Under the pieces are notes generated by a model. The model did no database searches, was not told where the DNA came from, and was given only the letters and a program-made list of their open reading frames with translations. From SHVO01 sp041906145 (GTDB lineage: Bacteria; Pseudomonadota; Alphaproteobacteria; Rhodospirillales; Rhodospirillaceae): a stretch of 64,000 nt of DNA. The position numbers and the translations under genes were made by a program. The stretch lies in assembly GCA_041906145.1 (NCBI GenBank), contig JAYRJU010000003.1, positions 124,001 through 188,000 of the forward strand, written 5' to 3'. This document shows positions 36,875 to 45,890 of this stretch, in pieces. Positions within the stretch are counted from its first letter, which is position 1. Each line of letters starts with the position of its first letter.

Positions 36875-38737
36875 GTGCCGCAGAGCCGTTTTCTGAAGAG
36901 GTGGGCGCAGCCGATCCTTGTTCCCGCCGTCGTCCTGGTCGCGATTGTCGTCATCCTCGCCCTGGTCGCGCAACAGTTCCAGGGTCTTCAAGACCGTGTC
37001 CGCCACACGACCGACGTGAAGGGGCGGCTCACTCTGGTTTATTCCCTCTTGCAGGAGGCCGAGGCGGGGGTGAGAGGATTCATCCTCACCAACGACGAGT
37101 TCTATCTCGCCACTCTCATCGAGGCTGAGCAGCGCCTCAAGCCTGAACTCGACGCCCTTACCGACCTTCTGTCGGACAACCCCGCCCAGTCGAAATCACT
37201 GACATCGCTTCGCGCGAACGTCGATACGCGGATCGTTCAGATGGAGAACCTTGTCAGCGCCGCCCGCGCGGGCAACAGGCAGGGCATTATCGACGAAATG
37301 CGCCAACGCACCGGTGTGAACCTGATCCAGGGTGCTCGGACCATCGTTGATGCCATGACGGCGGAGGAGGATCGGCTCCTTGTCGAGCGTCGCGCCAACG
37401 CCAATTTCACAGCGGGAGTATTGCAGCTACTCGCTTACGGGACGCTCTTTTTAGTGATGACCGTCGCCGTTTTGAGTTTGTCGGCCGTCGTTCGCCGGCG
37501 CGAATATCTTGAGGAGGTCGAGGCCGACCTGCGCGCGGCCAACGACAAACTCAGCGCCGAAATGCTTCGCCGTGAGAAAGCCGAGGAGCAACTTCGGCAG
37601 GTCCAGAAGATGGAGGCGATCGGCCAACTCACCGGCGGCATCGCGCACGACTTCAACAACATGCTCGCCGTGATTATGGGCGCGCTCAATATCATGCAGC
37701 GCCGGATTGATCGCGGCGATTTCAATATTCAACCGTTCATGCAGGCGGCCATTGAAGGGGCGCAGCGCGGCGGGGCTTTGACTCAGCGAATGCTTGCGTT
37801 TGCGCGCAAGCAGGTGCTGGAGCCGCGCCCGCTCGATGCCAACAAGCTTGTTTCGGGAATGTCGGACCTCCTGCGCCGTACTTTGGGCGAAGTCATACAG
37901 ACCGAAGTCGTCCTCGCGGGCGGCCTGTGGCGCACGTACGCGGATGCGCATCAGCTTGAAACGGCCATTCTCAATTTGGTCGTCAATGCCCGCGACGCGA
38001 TGGCTCAGGGTGGAAAACTGACGCTGGAGACCGCCAACGTGCATCTTGATGACGCTTATGTGGCCGAGCATGGCGACGGTTCGGCGGCGGGCCAGCACGT
38101 CATGGTTTCAGTCGCTGATACCGGGACCGGGATGCCGCCGGAGGTAATTAGCCGCGCCTTTGATCCTTTTTTCACGACGAAAGGACCGGGCAAGGGCACG
38201 GGCCTGGGGCTCAGCCAGGTCTACGGCTTCGTTAAACAGTCCGGCGGGCACATCAAGATTTTCTCCGAGGTCGGACAAGGCACGACCTTCAAGATTTACT
38301 TGCCCCGCTATCACGGTCCGGAGGATGCCGACCCGGCCAAGAAGGCCGAAGCGGTGCCTGTGCGCGCCGTCCAGGGCGAGACTATTCTCGTGGTAGAGGA
38401 CGACGAAGCCGTGCGTAAGCTGGCGGTTGAGGGCTTGAACGAGCTCGGCTATGCGGTTCTCCACGCCGACACAGCCGTGCAGGCCTTGAAACTCCTCGAG
38501 GAGCATCCGTCCGTGGTTTTGCTTTTCACCGACGTCGTTATGCCGAACGTGAATGGACGCGAACTTGCCGACGAGGCGCAACGGCGCCGGCCCGATCTCA
38601 AGGTGTTATTTACGACAGGTTATACGCGCAATGCCGTGGTCCACGACGGGACGCTGGAGCCCGGGGTGCGTTTGATCGGAAAACCGTATACCCTCCAGCA
38701 GCTCGGCAGCATGGTCCGCGACATTCTCGATCGCTGA
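36875..38737 (+). CDS. Hybrid histidine kinase with CHASE3-like sensor
   Basis: 620 residues. Membrane segment (about 12-32), a periplasmic CHASE3-like helical domain (40-185), a second membrane segment (near 195-215) and a coiled coil. The kinase core has H-box IAHDFNNMLAV, N-box NLVVNARDAM, DTGTGMPP and GTGLGLSQVYGFV. A C-terminal receiver domain (about 505-618) has its Asp in LLFTDVVMPNVNG. The GTG at 36875 follows GAGGAC at good spacing; an ATG at 36761 would add 38 residues without family similarity. Its stop overlaps the cardiolipin synthase start by one base. Confidence 0.88.
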   Translation: MPQSRFLKRWAQPILVPAVVLVAIVVILALVAQQFQGLQDRVRHTTDVKGRLTLVYSLLQEAEAGVRGFILTNDEFYLATLIEAEQRLKPELDALTDLLSDNPAQSKSLTSLRANVDTRIVQMENLVSAARAGNRQGIIDEMRQRTGVNLIQGARTIVDAMTAEEDRLLVERRANANFTAGVLQLLAYGTLFLVMTVAVLSLSAVVRRREYLEEVEADLRAANDKLSAEMLRREKAEEQLRQVQKMEAIGQLTGGIAHDFNNMLAVIMGALNIMQRRIDRGDFNIQPFMQAAIEGAQRGGALTQRMLAFARKQVLEPRPLDANKLVSGMSDLLRRTLGEVIQTEVVLAGGLWRTYADAHQLETAILNLVVNARDAMAQGGKLTLETANVHLDDAYVAEHGDGSAAGQHVMVSVADTGTGMPPEVISRAFDPFFTTKGPGKGTGLGLSQVYGFVKQSGGHIKIFSEVGQGTTFKIYLPRYHGPEDADPAKKAEAVPVRAVQGETILVVEDDEAVRKLAVEGLNELGYAVLHADTAVQALKLLEEHPSVVLLFTDVVMPNVNGRELADEAQRRRPDLKVLFTTGYTRNAVVHDGTLEPGVRLIGKPYTLQQLGSMVRDILDR

Positions 38738-40149
38738 TGGCAGATTTATCGCCTCTCTTCCTGGTTCTGCACCTCGCCCTCTCAGCGGGGGTGTGCGTGC
38801 ATATCATTTTGACGAAAGCGGAAACGCCCGCGATCGGCTGGATCGGCTTTGTGCTGGTCTCGCCGTTTTTCGGCGCCTTCATCTATTGGATTTTCGGGAT
38901 CAACCGCGTCTCGCGGCGCGCCCGCCGCTATCGCGGTCGCCGCCGCGTCGACACGCCGCCAAATCTTGCCACCCACGATATGCCCTTTAAAGGGCTGCCG
39001 ACGCCGCAGCAACGTCAGCTGTTTCAGTTCGCCCGCTCGGTTCACAACATGCCGTTCCTGGGCGGGAATCATGTCGTGCCGCTCGTGAATGCGGACGGCG
39101 CCTATCCAAACATGCTTGCGGCGATCGCGGAGGCCAAACGCAGCATCGCGCTCTCTGTTTATATTTTCGACTGCGACGAGGTGGGGCTCAAATTCATCGA
39201 AGCATTGATTGCTGCCCATCATCGGGGCGTGAAAGTGAGAGTGCTGCTCGACGAGATCGGCAGCGGCAAGCGGACCAAACCTGCCGATAGATTACTCTCA
39301 GCGGCAGGGATCTCGACCGCGCGTTTTATCCCGCAAAATCTCAAATTCCTTCCGCTCATAAATCTGCGAAATCATCGCAAAATCATGGTTGTCGACGGCC
39401 GCGTTGGACATATCGGCGGCATGAACATTTGCTTGAGTTATGCCGCCCAGAAGAACGAGGAAATTCACGACCTGCATTTCCGCGTCAGCGGTCCAGTGAT
39501 TGCTCAGCTCAATTCTATGTTCGAGGAAGATTGGAAATTTGCGACCGAGGAAGCGATCGAGCTTCCCTTGATCGAGTGTCCGCCGGAAAAGTTGGAAGAC
39601 CCGGTTTATGCGCGGGCGATCCCCGACGGGCCGGACAACTCCGAGCAACGTACGCAGTGGATCATTCTCGGGGCTCTGGCGGTGGCGCAGAAGAGCGTGC
39701 ACGTGTTGACGCCGTATTTCCTGCCTAACGAGATACTCACGAATGCCCTCGGCGTTTGCGCCATGCGCGGGGTGAGCGTTCAAGTGGTCGTGCCTTCGCG
39801 CACCGACATTCCGCTGGTCGACTGGGCGATGGAAGCAAAATTCCGATACCTCCTGGAGCACGGCGTCCAGATCTACCGCTCGCCGCCCCCCTTCGATCAC
39901 ACCAAACTCATGATCGTGGATGGTGTGTGGACCCTGGTTGGATCTTCCAACTGGGACCAACGCAGCTTGCGCCTGAATTTCGAAGCCAATCTCGAGTGTT
40001 ACGATGCCAATCTCGGCCGCGACCTCGAAACTCATTTCGACAGCATTAAGAAGATCGCGAGGGCCGTGACGGCGGGGGATATTGTGTCCCTGTCGTTCGC
40101 TCGCCGCCTGCGCAACAACTTCGCCCGGCTCTTCGCGCCCTACCTTTGA
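38737..40149 (+). CDS. cls: Cardiolipin synthase (phospholipase D family)
   Basis: 470 residues. Two N-terminal membrane segments, then two PLD domains with HKxxxxD motifs: HRKIMVVDGRVGHIGGMN and HTKLMIVDGVWTLVGSSN. It condenses two phosphatidylglycerol molecules to cardiolipin at the inner membrane. The ATG overlaps the kinase stop (TGATG), so translation is coupled to the kinase. This may link membrane-lipid remodelling to the signal the kinase senses (inference). Confidence 0.92.
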   Translation: MADLSPLFLVLHLALSAGVCVHIILTKAETPAIGWIGFVLVSPFFGAFIYWIFGINRVSRRARRYRGRRRVDTPPNLATHDMPFKGLPTPQQRQLFQFARSVHNMPFLGGNHVVPLVNADGAYPNMLAAIAEAKRSIALSVYIFDCDEVGLKFIEALIAAHHRGVKVRVLLDEIGSGKRTKPADRLLSAAGISTARFIPQNLKFLPLINLRNHRKIMVVDGRVGHIGGMNICLSYAAQKNEEIHDLHFRVSGPVIAQLNSMFEEDWKFATEEAIELPLIECPPEKLEDPVYARAIPDGPDNSEQRTQWIILGALAVAQKSVHVLTPYFLPNEILTNALGVCAMRGVSVQVVVPSRTDIPLVDWAMEAKFRYLLEHGVQIYRSPPPFDHTKLMIVDGVWTLVGSSNWDQRSLRLNFEANLECYDANLGRDLETHFDSIKKIARAVTAGDIVSLSFARRLRNNFARLFAPYL

Positions 40150-40186
40150 CGGTTTAGGATGTGCCTATCCCACAGGAGGAACCTCT

Positions 40187-40570
40187 ATGCGTCTTTTCAT
40201 TCTTGCGTTTGCGGTTGCCGCCGCGGCGTTCCCGGCAACGGCTCAGGACCTTAAGCGAACGATCGTGCAGCGCGTGGATGTGCCGGCGAATGCGGCTCAC
40301 GAGACGGTTATCGGCACGGTGGAAGTTCCGCCGGGCGGCGCGACGGGGCGTCACACCCACTTCGGTGTCGAGATGCTCATCATGATCGACGGAGAGATGG
40401 ACGTTTTCATCGACGGCGAAACGCCAAAACATCTGAAGGCGGGCGATTCTCTCGCGATCCCAACCGGCAAGGTTCACGATGCGAAAACCGTCGGTACAAA
40501 CACGGCCAAGGTGGCCGTGACTTGGGTGGTCGAGAAAGGTAAACCGATGGCGACGCCGGCCGCGAAGTAG
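40187..40570 (+). CDS. Exported cupin-domain protein
   Basis: 127 residues: signal peptide (1-19, AAFPATAQD) and a single cupin barrel with RHTHFGVEMLIMIDGEMDVFIDGE (His, His, Glu) and a late His (GKVHDAK), sufficient for a metal site. Excellent ribosome site AGGAGGAAC. Periplasmic; substrate unknown. It ends 2 bases before the convergent sthA gene. Confidence 0.85.
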   Translation: MRLFILAFAVAAAAFPATAQDLKRTIVQRVDVPANAAHETVIGTVEVPPGGATGRHTHFGVEMLIMIDGEMDVFIDGETPKHLKAGDSLAIPTGKVHDAKTVGTNTAKVAVTWVVEKGKPMATPAAK

Positions 40571-40572
40571 GG

Positions 40573-41976
40573 CTATCCCAGGCGGTTGATCCCATCGAAC
40601 GCGGCGGTCTTATAACATTCGGCCAATGTCGGATAATTGAAAACCGTGTTCACGAAGTAATCGATTGTGCCCTTATGGGCCAGCACCGCTTGGCCGATGT
40701 GAATGAGTTCGCTCGCGCCTTCACCGATGATGTGCACGCCCAGCAACTCGCGGGTCTCCAGGTTGAAGATCAATTTCAATAGGCCGGTATTGTCGCCGAT
40801 GATCTGGCCGCGCGCGATTTCCTTGTAGCGCGCTTTCCCGATCTCATACGGAATTCCTTCCTGTGTAAGCTCTTCTTCGTTTTTTCCGACCGTCGAAATT
40901 TCAGGGATCGTGTAGATGCCGTAGGGGAACAGCGACGGCGTGCTGTCGTGCTTTTCGCCGAACGCATGACAGGCGGCGAGGCGGCCTTGTTCCATCGATG
41001 TCGAGGCGAGGCTCGGGAAGCCGATCACGTCGCCTACTGCGTAAATATGCTGGACCGAGGTCTGATATTTGTCATTGACCTTGAGACGTCCGCGATCGTC
41101 GGTTGGGACGCCCGCCGCGGCAAGGTTCAGGGTCTCCGTCGCGCCGGTGCGGCCGATGGAATACAGCGCCTTCTCCGCGACGATTTGCTTACCGCTGGCC
41201 AGGGTGATCTTCACGCGCTCGCCTTTGTCGTCGGACGTCGGCTCCAGCATCTTCACTTCCTCGCCGAGGCGCAACGTCACGCGGTTCTGGTGCATGTGAT
41301 AGGCGAGGCTGTCGCTGACTTCGCGATCGATGAACGGCAACAGACGGTCGCGCTTGTCCACCAGAGTCACGCGCACGCCGAGCGCGGAAAAGATGGTTGC
41401 GTATTCAATGCCGATGACGCCGGCGCCGATGACGGCCAGCGAGTGCGGTAGCTTATCAAGCGTTAGCACGTCGTCGCTGATGAAGATGCGCTGTCCGTCG
41501 AATGGAATATTTTTGTCGCGCGTCGCGTGGGTGCCGGTAGCGATCACAATGTTTTCGGCGGTCACATTCCGCTGACCACGTCCGTCGACGTCCTCAAGAG
41601 AGACCGTGTGCGCATCGACGAACTTGGCGTTGGCGGTGGCCATGGTGATGCGGTTGCGCTGAAGCTGATGCCGGGTAACGTCGATTTCGTGCCGAATAAC
41701 ATGGTCGGTCCGGAAATGCAGATCCTGCATCGTGATGTGCTGTTTGACGGTGTAGGACGACCCATAAATACCGCGCTCCCGATATCCGGACAGGTGCATG
41801 ACAGCTTCGCGCAGGGTCTTGGAAGGGATGGTGCCGCTATTGATGCAGATGCCGCCGACCACGGCTTTCTTCTCCACCAACATCACCCGGCGGCCGATTT
41901 TCGAGGCTTGGATAGCCGCCCGCTGCCCCGCGGGCCCGGAGCCGATCACCAACAGATCGTAATCATAGGCTGTCAT
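40573..41976 (-). CDS. sthA: Si-specific NAD(P)+ transhydrogenase SthA
   Basis: 467 residues, soluble FAD enzyme that balances NADH and NADPH. FAD site GSGPAGQRAAIQAS near the N-terminus, NAD(P) site AVIGAGVIGIEYATIF. Where dihydrolipoamide dehydrogenases have a CxxxxC disulfide, this protein has only C44 (GGICINSGTIPS). This is the SthA pattern and rules out a lipoamide or mercuric reductase. Full length, with the C-terminal dimer domain intact. Confidence 0.93.
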   Translation of the reverse strand: MTAYDYDLLVIGSGPAGQRAAIQASKIGRRVMLVEKKAVVGGICINSGTIPSKTLREAVMHLSGYRERGIYGSSYTVKQHITMQDLHFRTDHVIRHEIDVTRHQLQRNRITMATANAKFVDAHTVSLEDVDGRGQRNVTAENIVIATGTHATRDKNIPFDGQRIFISDDVLTLDKLPHSLAVIGAGVIGIEYATIFSALGVRVTLVDKRDRLLPFIDREVSDSLAYHMHQNRVTLRLGEEVKMLEPTSDDKGERVKITLASGKQIVAEKALYSIGRTGATETLNLAAAGVPTDDRGRLKVNDKYQTSVQHIYAVGDVIGFPSLASTSMEQGRLAACHAFGEKHDSTPSLFPYGIYTIPEISTVGKNEEELTQEGIPYEIGKARYKEIARGQIIGDNTGLLKLIFNLETRELLGVHIIGEGASELIHIGQAVLAHKGTIDYFVNTVFNYPTLAECYKTAAFDGINRLG

Positions 41977-42163
41977 AAAGTCGTCCCCCGAGCCCCCACA
42001 GGCCCTTGGAGCCCATTATATAGCCTAGAGTAGTGCTTCGGTGGGCCGGGTCAACGGGCCGGTATGTGCGGAGGGCGATTTCCTTAAGAGTTACCGTTAT
42101 TTACGAACCCCTGCGGAACGCGGTACATATTTTTCGGTGGTTTCAGAGATAAGGGGGAACGCG

Positions 42164-43462
42164 ATGCGTTTGGTTCGCTTCACGTTTGCGGCGGCGTTTG
42201 GGCTCTTCGCGGTGAGCGCGGCTCACGCCGCGTCTCCTCCCGAGCTCATCGCCAAGGGCGAGTATCTCGCGCGCGCCGGCAATTGCGTCAGTTGTCATTC
42301 GACACCGGATGGCGAGCCGTTCGCCGGCGGCCTTAAGATGGCGGTTCCTTTTCTCGGCGCTATCTACACCACCAACATCACGCCGGACAAAGAACACGGC
42401 ATCGGCAATTACACCTTCGAAGATTTTGAAGGCGCGATGCGCCGCGGTGTGGCCAAGGACGGCCATATGCTTTATCCGGCCATGCCTTATCCATCTTACG
42501 CGAAGACGACCGATGAGGACTTGCGCGCGCTCTATGCTTTCTTCATGGAAGCGGTGCCGGCCGCGAACGTCGCCAATCAGCCGAGTGAGATCAAGTCACC
42601 GCTCAACATCCGCTGGCCGCTTAAGATCTGGAACGCGATTTTCCTCCCCGACGCCGGCTACAAGCCGGATGCGGCCAAGGACGCCAAATGGAACCGCGGC
42701 GCTTATCTGGTCGAAGGGCTTGGTCACTGCGGCGCCTGTCACAGCCCGCGCGGGCTCCTCTTCCAGGAAAAAGGCTACGCCGCCGATGACGGCGCGTTTC
42801 TTTCCGGCGCTGAGCTCGATAACTGGCACGCGTCGAACTTGCGCGGTGATCCTTTGGCGGGCCTCGGCCGTTGGTCTGAAGCCGACACCGGCGAATTTCT
42901 GAAGACGGGTCACAATGCGTTCTCCTCCGCCTTCGGCACGATGATCGAAGTGATCAACAACTCCACCCAACACATGACCGACGACGACGTCGCGGCTATG
43001 GCGGCTTATCTGAAGTCGTTGCCGCCGGTCGGCAACGCCAACGTTTCTTACACGTACGATCAGAAGACGACCGAGGCACTGCGCGGCGGCACGTTCGAAA
43101 CCTCCGGCGAGCGCCTCTACGTGCAGCACTGCGCCGCTTGTCATGGCCATGACGGCCGCGGCCATGCCCCGTACCTGCCGCCGATCGCAGGCAACCCGAC
43201 GATCGTTGACGCCAGTGCGCTTTCGTTGATCAATGTCACGCTGAATGGCTCGGCGCGCATCGTGGTGCAGGGCATGCCGGATGCTTACCGTATGCCGCAG
43301 TTCCGGGTGCTCCTGAACGACCAGGAGATCGCCGATATCATCACCTTCATGCGCAAGGGTTGGGGACACTCCGCCGGCGCCGTGAACGCTGCGGACGTAA
43401 AGAAGCTCCGCGACATGACCAATCCCGCCAGCGACGAAGTCGTCATCCTACGGATGCGGTAG
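42164..43462 (+). CDS. Exported triheme cytochrome c
   Basis: 432 residues. Signal peptide (1-23, AAHAASPP) and three class I cytochrome domains with CVSCH (C41), CGACH (about 192) and CAACH (about 325). This is the layout of the cytochrome subunit of membrane-bound alcohol, gluconate and similar dehydrogenases, which pass electrons to quinone or oxidase. No dehydrogenase subunit is next to it. AAGGGGGAAC before ATG 42164 fixes the start. Confidence 0.9.
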   Translation: MRLVRFTFAAAFGLFAVSAAHAASPPELIAKGEYLARAGNCVSCHSTPDGEPFAGGLKMAVPFLGAIYTTNITPDKEHGIGNYTFEDFEGAMRRGVAKDGHMLYPAMPYPSYAKTTDEDLRALYAFFMEAVPAANVANQPSEIKSPLNIRWPLKIWNAIFLPDAGYKPDAAKDAKWNRGAYLVEGLGHCGACHSPRGLLFQEKGYAADDGAFLSGAELDNWHASNLRGDPLAGLGRWSEADTGEFLKTGHNAFSSAFGTMIEVINNSTQHMTDDDVAAMAAYLKSLPPVGNANVSYTYDQKTTEALRGGTFETSGERLYVQHCAACHGHDGRGHAPYLPPIAGNPTIVDASALSLINVTLNGSARIVVQGMPDAYRMPQFRVLLNDQEIADIITFMRKGWGHSAGAVNAADVKKLRDMTNPASDEVVILRMR

Positions 43463-43477
43463 GCCCGGAGAAGCAGC

Positions 43478-43506
43478 GGCCCCAATCCATCGTTGGGATT
43501 GGGGCC
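43478..43506 (+). terminator. Hairpin after cytochrome gene, probable terminator
   Basis: A perfect 11-bp stem (43478-43488 with 43496-43506) 15 bases after the cytochrome stop. The following ACTCTTGTG is poor in T, so it may need Rho or act as mRNA protection. Confidence 0.6.
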
Positions 43507-43927
43507 ACTCTTGTGCGAAGTCCGAAGGGGGGCGGGCTCCGCGAGGTGTGAGCGGCGCTGACGGACGCTGCGGCTCACACCTGAAACTTAAGCATCGGAA
43601 CGTTACAGCGCGATGGTTGCGGAGTGACGAGGCCGTCACACTTCGGCCGTGTCATCGTTCTTTTAAACAGGTCTCAAAGTCGAACGGCAAAAAAGGAAAC
43701 TTGTTCGTGAGACATGGGCGACATGAACAAAAAGTCAGCGAGTTCCGTGAAACGCTTCAATGACGTGCAAAAGCGAACCGCAAAGCATCATTGAGATTGT
43801 GCGAGCGTGTACTGACAATCGGCGTCCTCCCAACCGGAGGTTAAATGCGTTTCGGATGAGCAAAAAATAGTTTGCACTTTAAACGAGTTGACATCGAAGC
43901 TTACTATCGTCCCCTGAAGAGGGGCGA
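43507..43927. other. 421-base gap before the response regulator gene
   Basis: No open frame here has a convincing start. TTGACA at about 43889 is present without a matching -10 box at usual spacing. GAGGGG just before 43928 is the ribosome site of the regulator. Nothing else seen. Confidence 0.45.
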
Positions 43928-44308
43928 ATGGCGAATATTCTACTGATCGAAGATCAGGCCTTTACGGCTACGATCATGGAGACGGTGCTGAAGAGCGCGG
44001 GGCATTTCGTGACCGTGGCCAAGGATGGCGAGAAGGGGCTCGAAATTTTCGAGACCAATCGTCCCGAGGTGGTTATTACCGATATTGTTCTTCCAAAGAT
44101 GGATGGCCTTGCAGTGATACGTGCGATTCAGGCCAACGCGCCGGGGTTTCCCGTCATTGCGGTCAGCGGGGGCGGAAATACGGGCATGTATAGCTACCTC
44201 GACAAGGCACGGGAGCTGGGGGCGCTCGACGTCTTTCGAAAGCCTGTCACAGCTGAACAATTGCTAGGCGCCATAAAACGCTGCTTGGATCTCAACCCAC
44301 TCGGGTAA
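43928..44308 (+). CDS. Single-domain response regulator
   Basis: 126 residues, receiver domain only: acidic pocket E8/D9, phosphoacceptor D52 (VVITDIVLPKMDG), switch residue in VIAVSGGG and K105 (VFRKPV). It has no output domain, so it acts through protein contact, as CheY or DivK types do. No kinase is adjacent; the hybrid kinase at 36875 is the nearest candidate upstream. Confidence 0.9.
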   Translation: MANILLIEDQAFTATIMETVLKSAGHFVTVAKDGEKGLEIFETNRPEVVITDIVLPKMDGLAVIRAIQANAPGFPVIAVSGGGNTGMYSYLDKARELGALDVFRKPVTAEQLLGAIKRCLDLNPLG

Positions 44309-44421
44309 GACGCGTGCTTCCACGCGCATAATGCGGTCTCACGTCAAACTAGCACCATAGTTCGGCCCTCGGAGGGCCTTCGTAGGCGCGTTGAATCTCT
44401 ATCTTAGGATAGGAGGTTTAC

Positions 44422-44688
44422 ATGAAGACATTATCCAAAAGTCTTATCGGCGCCGCCCTCGTGGTTTCGGCTCTCGGTCTCGGCGCTTGCGCGGACAGTG
44501 GCTCGTACACTTCGTTCGGCGTTGGCGTCTCGTCCTACGATGACGGGTATTATGGGGCCCGCGGCTATGGCTACGGTGCGCGTGATCGCGATTGGGACGG
44601 CATCCCGAATAGGTTTGATCGTGACCGCGACGGCGACGGTATTCCTAATCGCTTTGACTCCCGGCCGAATAATCCGCGCTGGCGTTAA
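44422..44688 (+). CDS. Small lipoprotein with Asp-rich calcium-like repeats
   Basis: 88 residues. Signal with lipobox-like LGLGAC (C24 would be lipidated), a Gly/Tyr-rich middle (YDDGYYGARGYGYGARD), and two repeats DRDWDGIPNRFDRD and DRDGDGIPNRFDSR. The repeats resemble thrombospondin type-3 calcium-binding repeats. Probably a calcium-binding envelope protein; role unknown. Strong ribosome site ATAGGAGG; a 7-bp palindrome (44364-44378) precedes it. Confidence 0.75.
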   Translation: MKTLSKSLIGAALVVSALGLGACADSGSYTSFGVGVSSYDDGYYGARGYGYGARDRDWDGIPNRFDRDRDGDGIPNRFDSRPNNPRWR

Positions 44689-44708
44689 AGTCGAGGGATC
44701 CGGCAGCG

Positions 44709-44739
44709 AAAAGGGGCGGCCACCAGCCGCCCCTTTTTT
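44709..44739. terminator. Bidirectional terminator
   Basis: AAAAGGGGCGGC (44709-44720) pairs perfectly with GCCGCCCCTTTT (44726-44737), with a T-run on the plus strand and an A-run on the other side. It serves the lipoprotein gene and the convergent gene ending at 44760. Confidence 0.93.
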
Positions 44740-44759
44740 CTTACAATATCGGCCCGTGA

Positions 44760-45128
44760 CTACTTCGTGGCCGGCTTCGTACCAATGTTCGTGCTCGGCT
44801 CGAGTTCGCCATGTCCTCGGACGAGGTCCGGATGTTTTTTGATCATTGCGGCGCAGTCTGGATCTTTAGTGACGTCAATGTTCATTTTTCCCTCACACCG
44901 GCGCATCTTTTCGATGTCCGCTGCAGTGATGCTGGCCTTCTTCATCACCACGCCGCACTGACTGTCTTGAGCCAGCACATCCTTTGTCATGGCCATGCAC
45001 TCGTTCAGTTTCAGCAGTTCGGGCTTTGAAAGCTTTTCTTCCGTCGCGCCGAAGGCGCTTTGGCCCAGCGAAAGGCCCGCGCTCGTTACAGCTGCAATAA
45101 GAAGGACTCGTTTCGCTGTCTTGTACAT
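44760..45128 (-). CDS. Small exported protein with four cysteines
   Basis: 122 residues. Signal peptide (1-27, GQSAFGATE), then a helical, charged domain with cysteines in NECMAMT, SQCGVVM, RRCEGKM and PDCAAMI, likely two disulfides in the periplasm. The second ATG (45128) is preferred because GGAG lies six bases before it. Family not recognised. Confidence 0.7.
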   Translation of the reverse strand: MYKTAKRVLLIAAVTSAGLSLGQSAFGATEEKLSKPELLKLNECMAMTKDVLAQDSQCGVVMKKASITAADIEKMRRCEGKMNIDVTKDPDCAAMIKKHPDLVRGHGELEPSTNIGTKPATK

Positions 45129-45326
45129 CATGCACTCCGTTATGAAAGAGGTGCAGGTACAACGCCGGGGGCGTGCACTTCGTTACGGCAATCAAGGGGT
45201 TGCGCTGCCGCGAACGGCGTATTCACGCATCCGTGAATTCCGACGGTTAGCTCGCCCGGTTGCGTCCCAAAAATTCCGCCCTAAAATTTCCACTTGAGTT
45301 AGAGCTTGATATGGGAGGTAGCACCT

Positions 45327-45887
45327 ATGCCGCGTGCGGCGCTAGTTGCCATCACGATCACTATCCTTCTTCTCGCGATTTCACCGCCAACCGCCGCGCA
45401 GTCGCCTGAACTTATCGCCGCCAATCCGAGTGGCGCGTCCACGGTCGTCGCGGTGATCAACTATGAAAATGTGGCGGGCAAATCGCTCCATGATCGGTTG
45501 ACCTCTTTTGGACGCGCCAATCCCAACGTTAAGCTCGTGGTGAAGCCGGTCGCCGGAACAGGCCCGCTGTCGGAGTTCTTGGCCAAGGCCGCATATGCCG
45601 CCGCGCGGCAGGGAAAATTTCCAGCCTTCCATGAAGTTGCGATCTCGGCGCCGCAGGCGCACACCTACTACTCCCTGCGCGATAACACGCCGCTCATTGG
45701 CCTCGATTGGGCGCGGTTTCAAAAGGACCTTCAGGATCCGGCCATTGCCGACGAGGTGCGCGCGAACGCGACCTTCGCCGCGGAACATACGATCGGGAGT
45801 CCGCCTGCGTTTGTGGCGGGAGGACAAGTGTTCACGGGCCCGTGGGAAAAGCTGGATCTCGCGAAAGTCGCCGCGGCGGCGAAGTGA
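45327..45887 (+). CDS. DsbA-like exported protein without active-site cysteines
   Basis: 186 residues. Signal peptide (about 1-25, PPTAAQS) and a thioredoxin/DsbA-like fold: a first strand VVAVINYENVAGKSL where CxxC would be expected, a helical insert, and near the end the cis-Pro loop IGSPPAFVAGGQVFTG typical of DsbA-family proteins. No cysteine is present in the mature protein, so it cannot be a thiol oxidase. It may act as a chaperone or binding protein. GGGAGG supports ATG 45327. Confidence 0.7.
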   Translation: MPRAALVAITITILLLAISPPTAAQSPELIAANPSGASTVVAVINYENVAGKSLHDRLTSFGRANPNVKLVVKPVAGTGPLSEFLAKAAYAAARQGKFPAFHEVAISAPQAHTYYSLRDNTPLIGLDWARFQKDLQDPAIADEVRANATFAAEHTIGSPPAFVAGGQVFTGPWEKLDLAKVAAAAK

Positions 45888-45890
45888 CGG

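Noticed and set aside
40573..41976. Dihydrolipoamide dehydrogenase or mercuric reductase for the FAD disulfide-family gene
   Set aside because: The second redox cysteine is missing, which fits SthA instead.
43548..43763. 71-codon frame between cytochrome and response regulator
   Set aside because: No convincing ribosome site; composition does not look coding.
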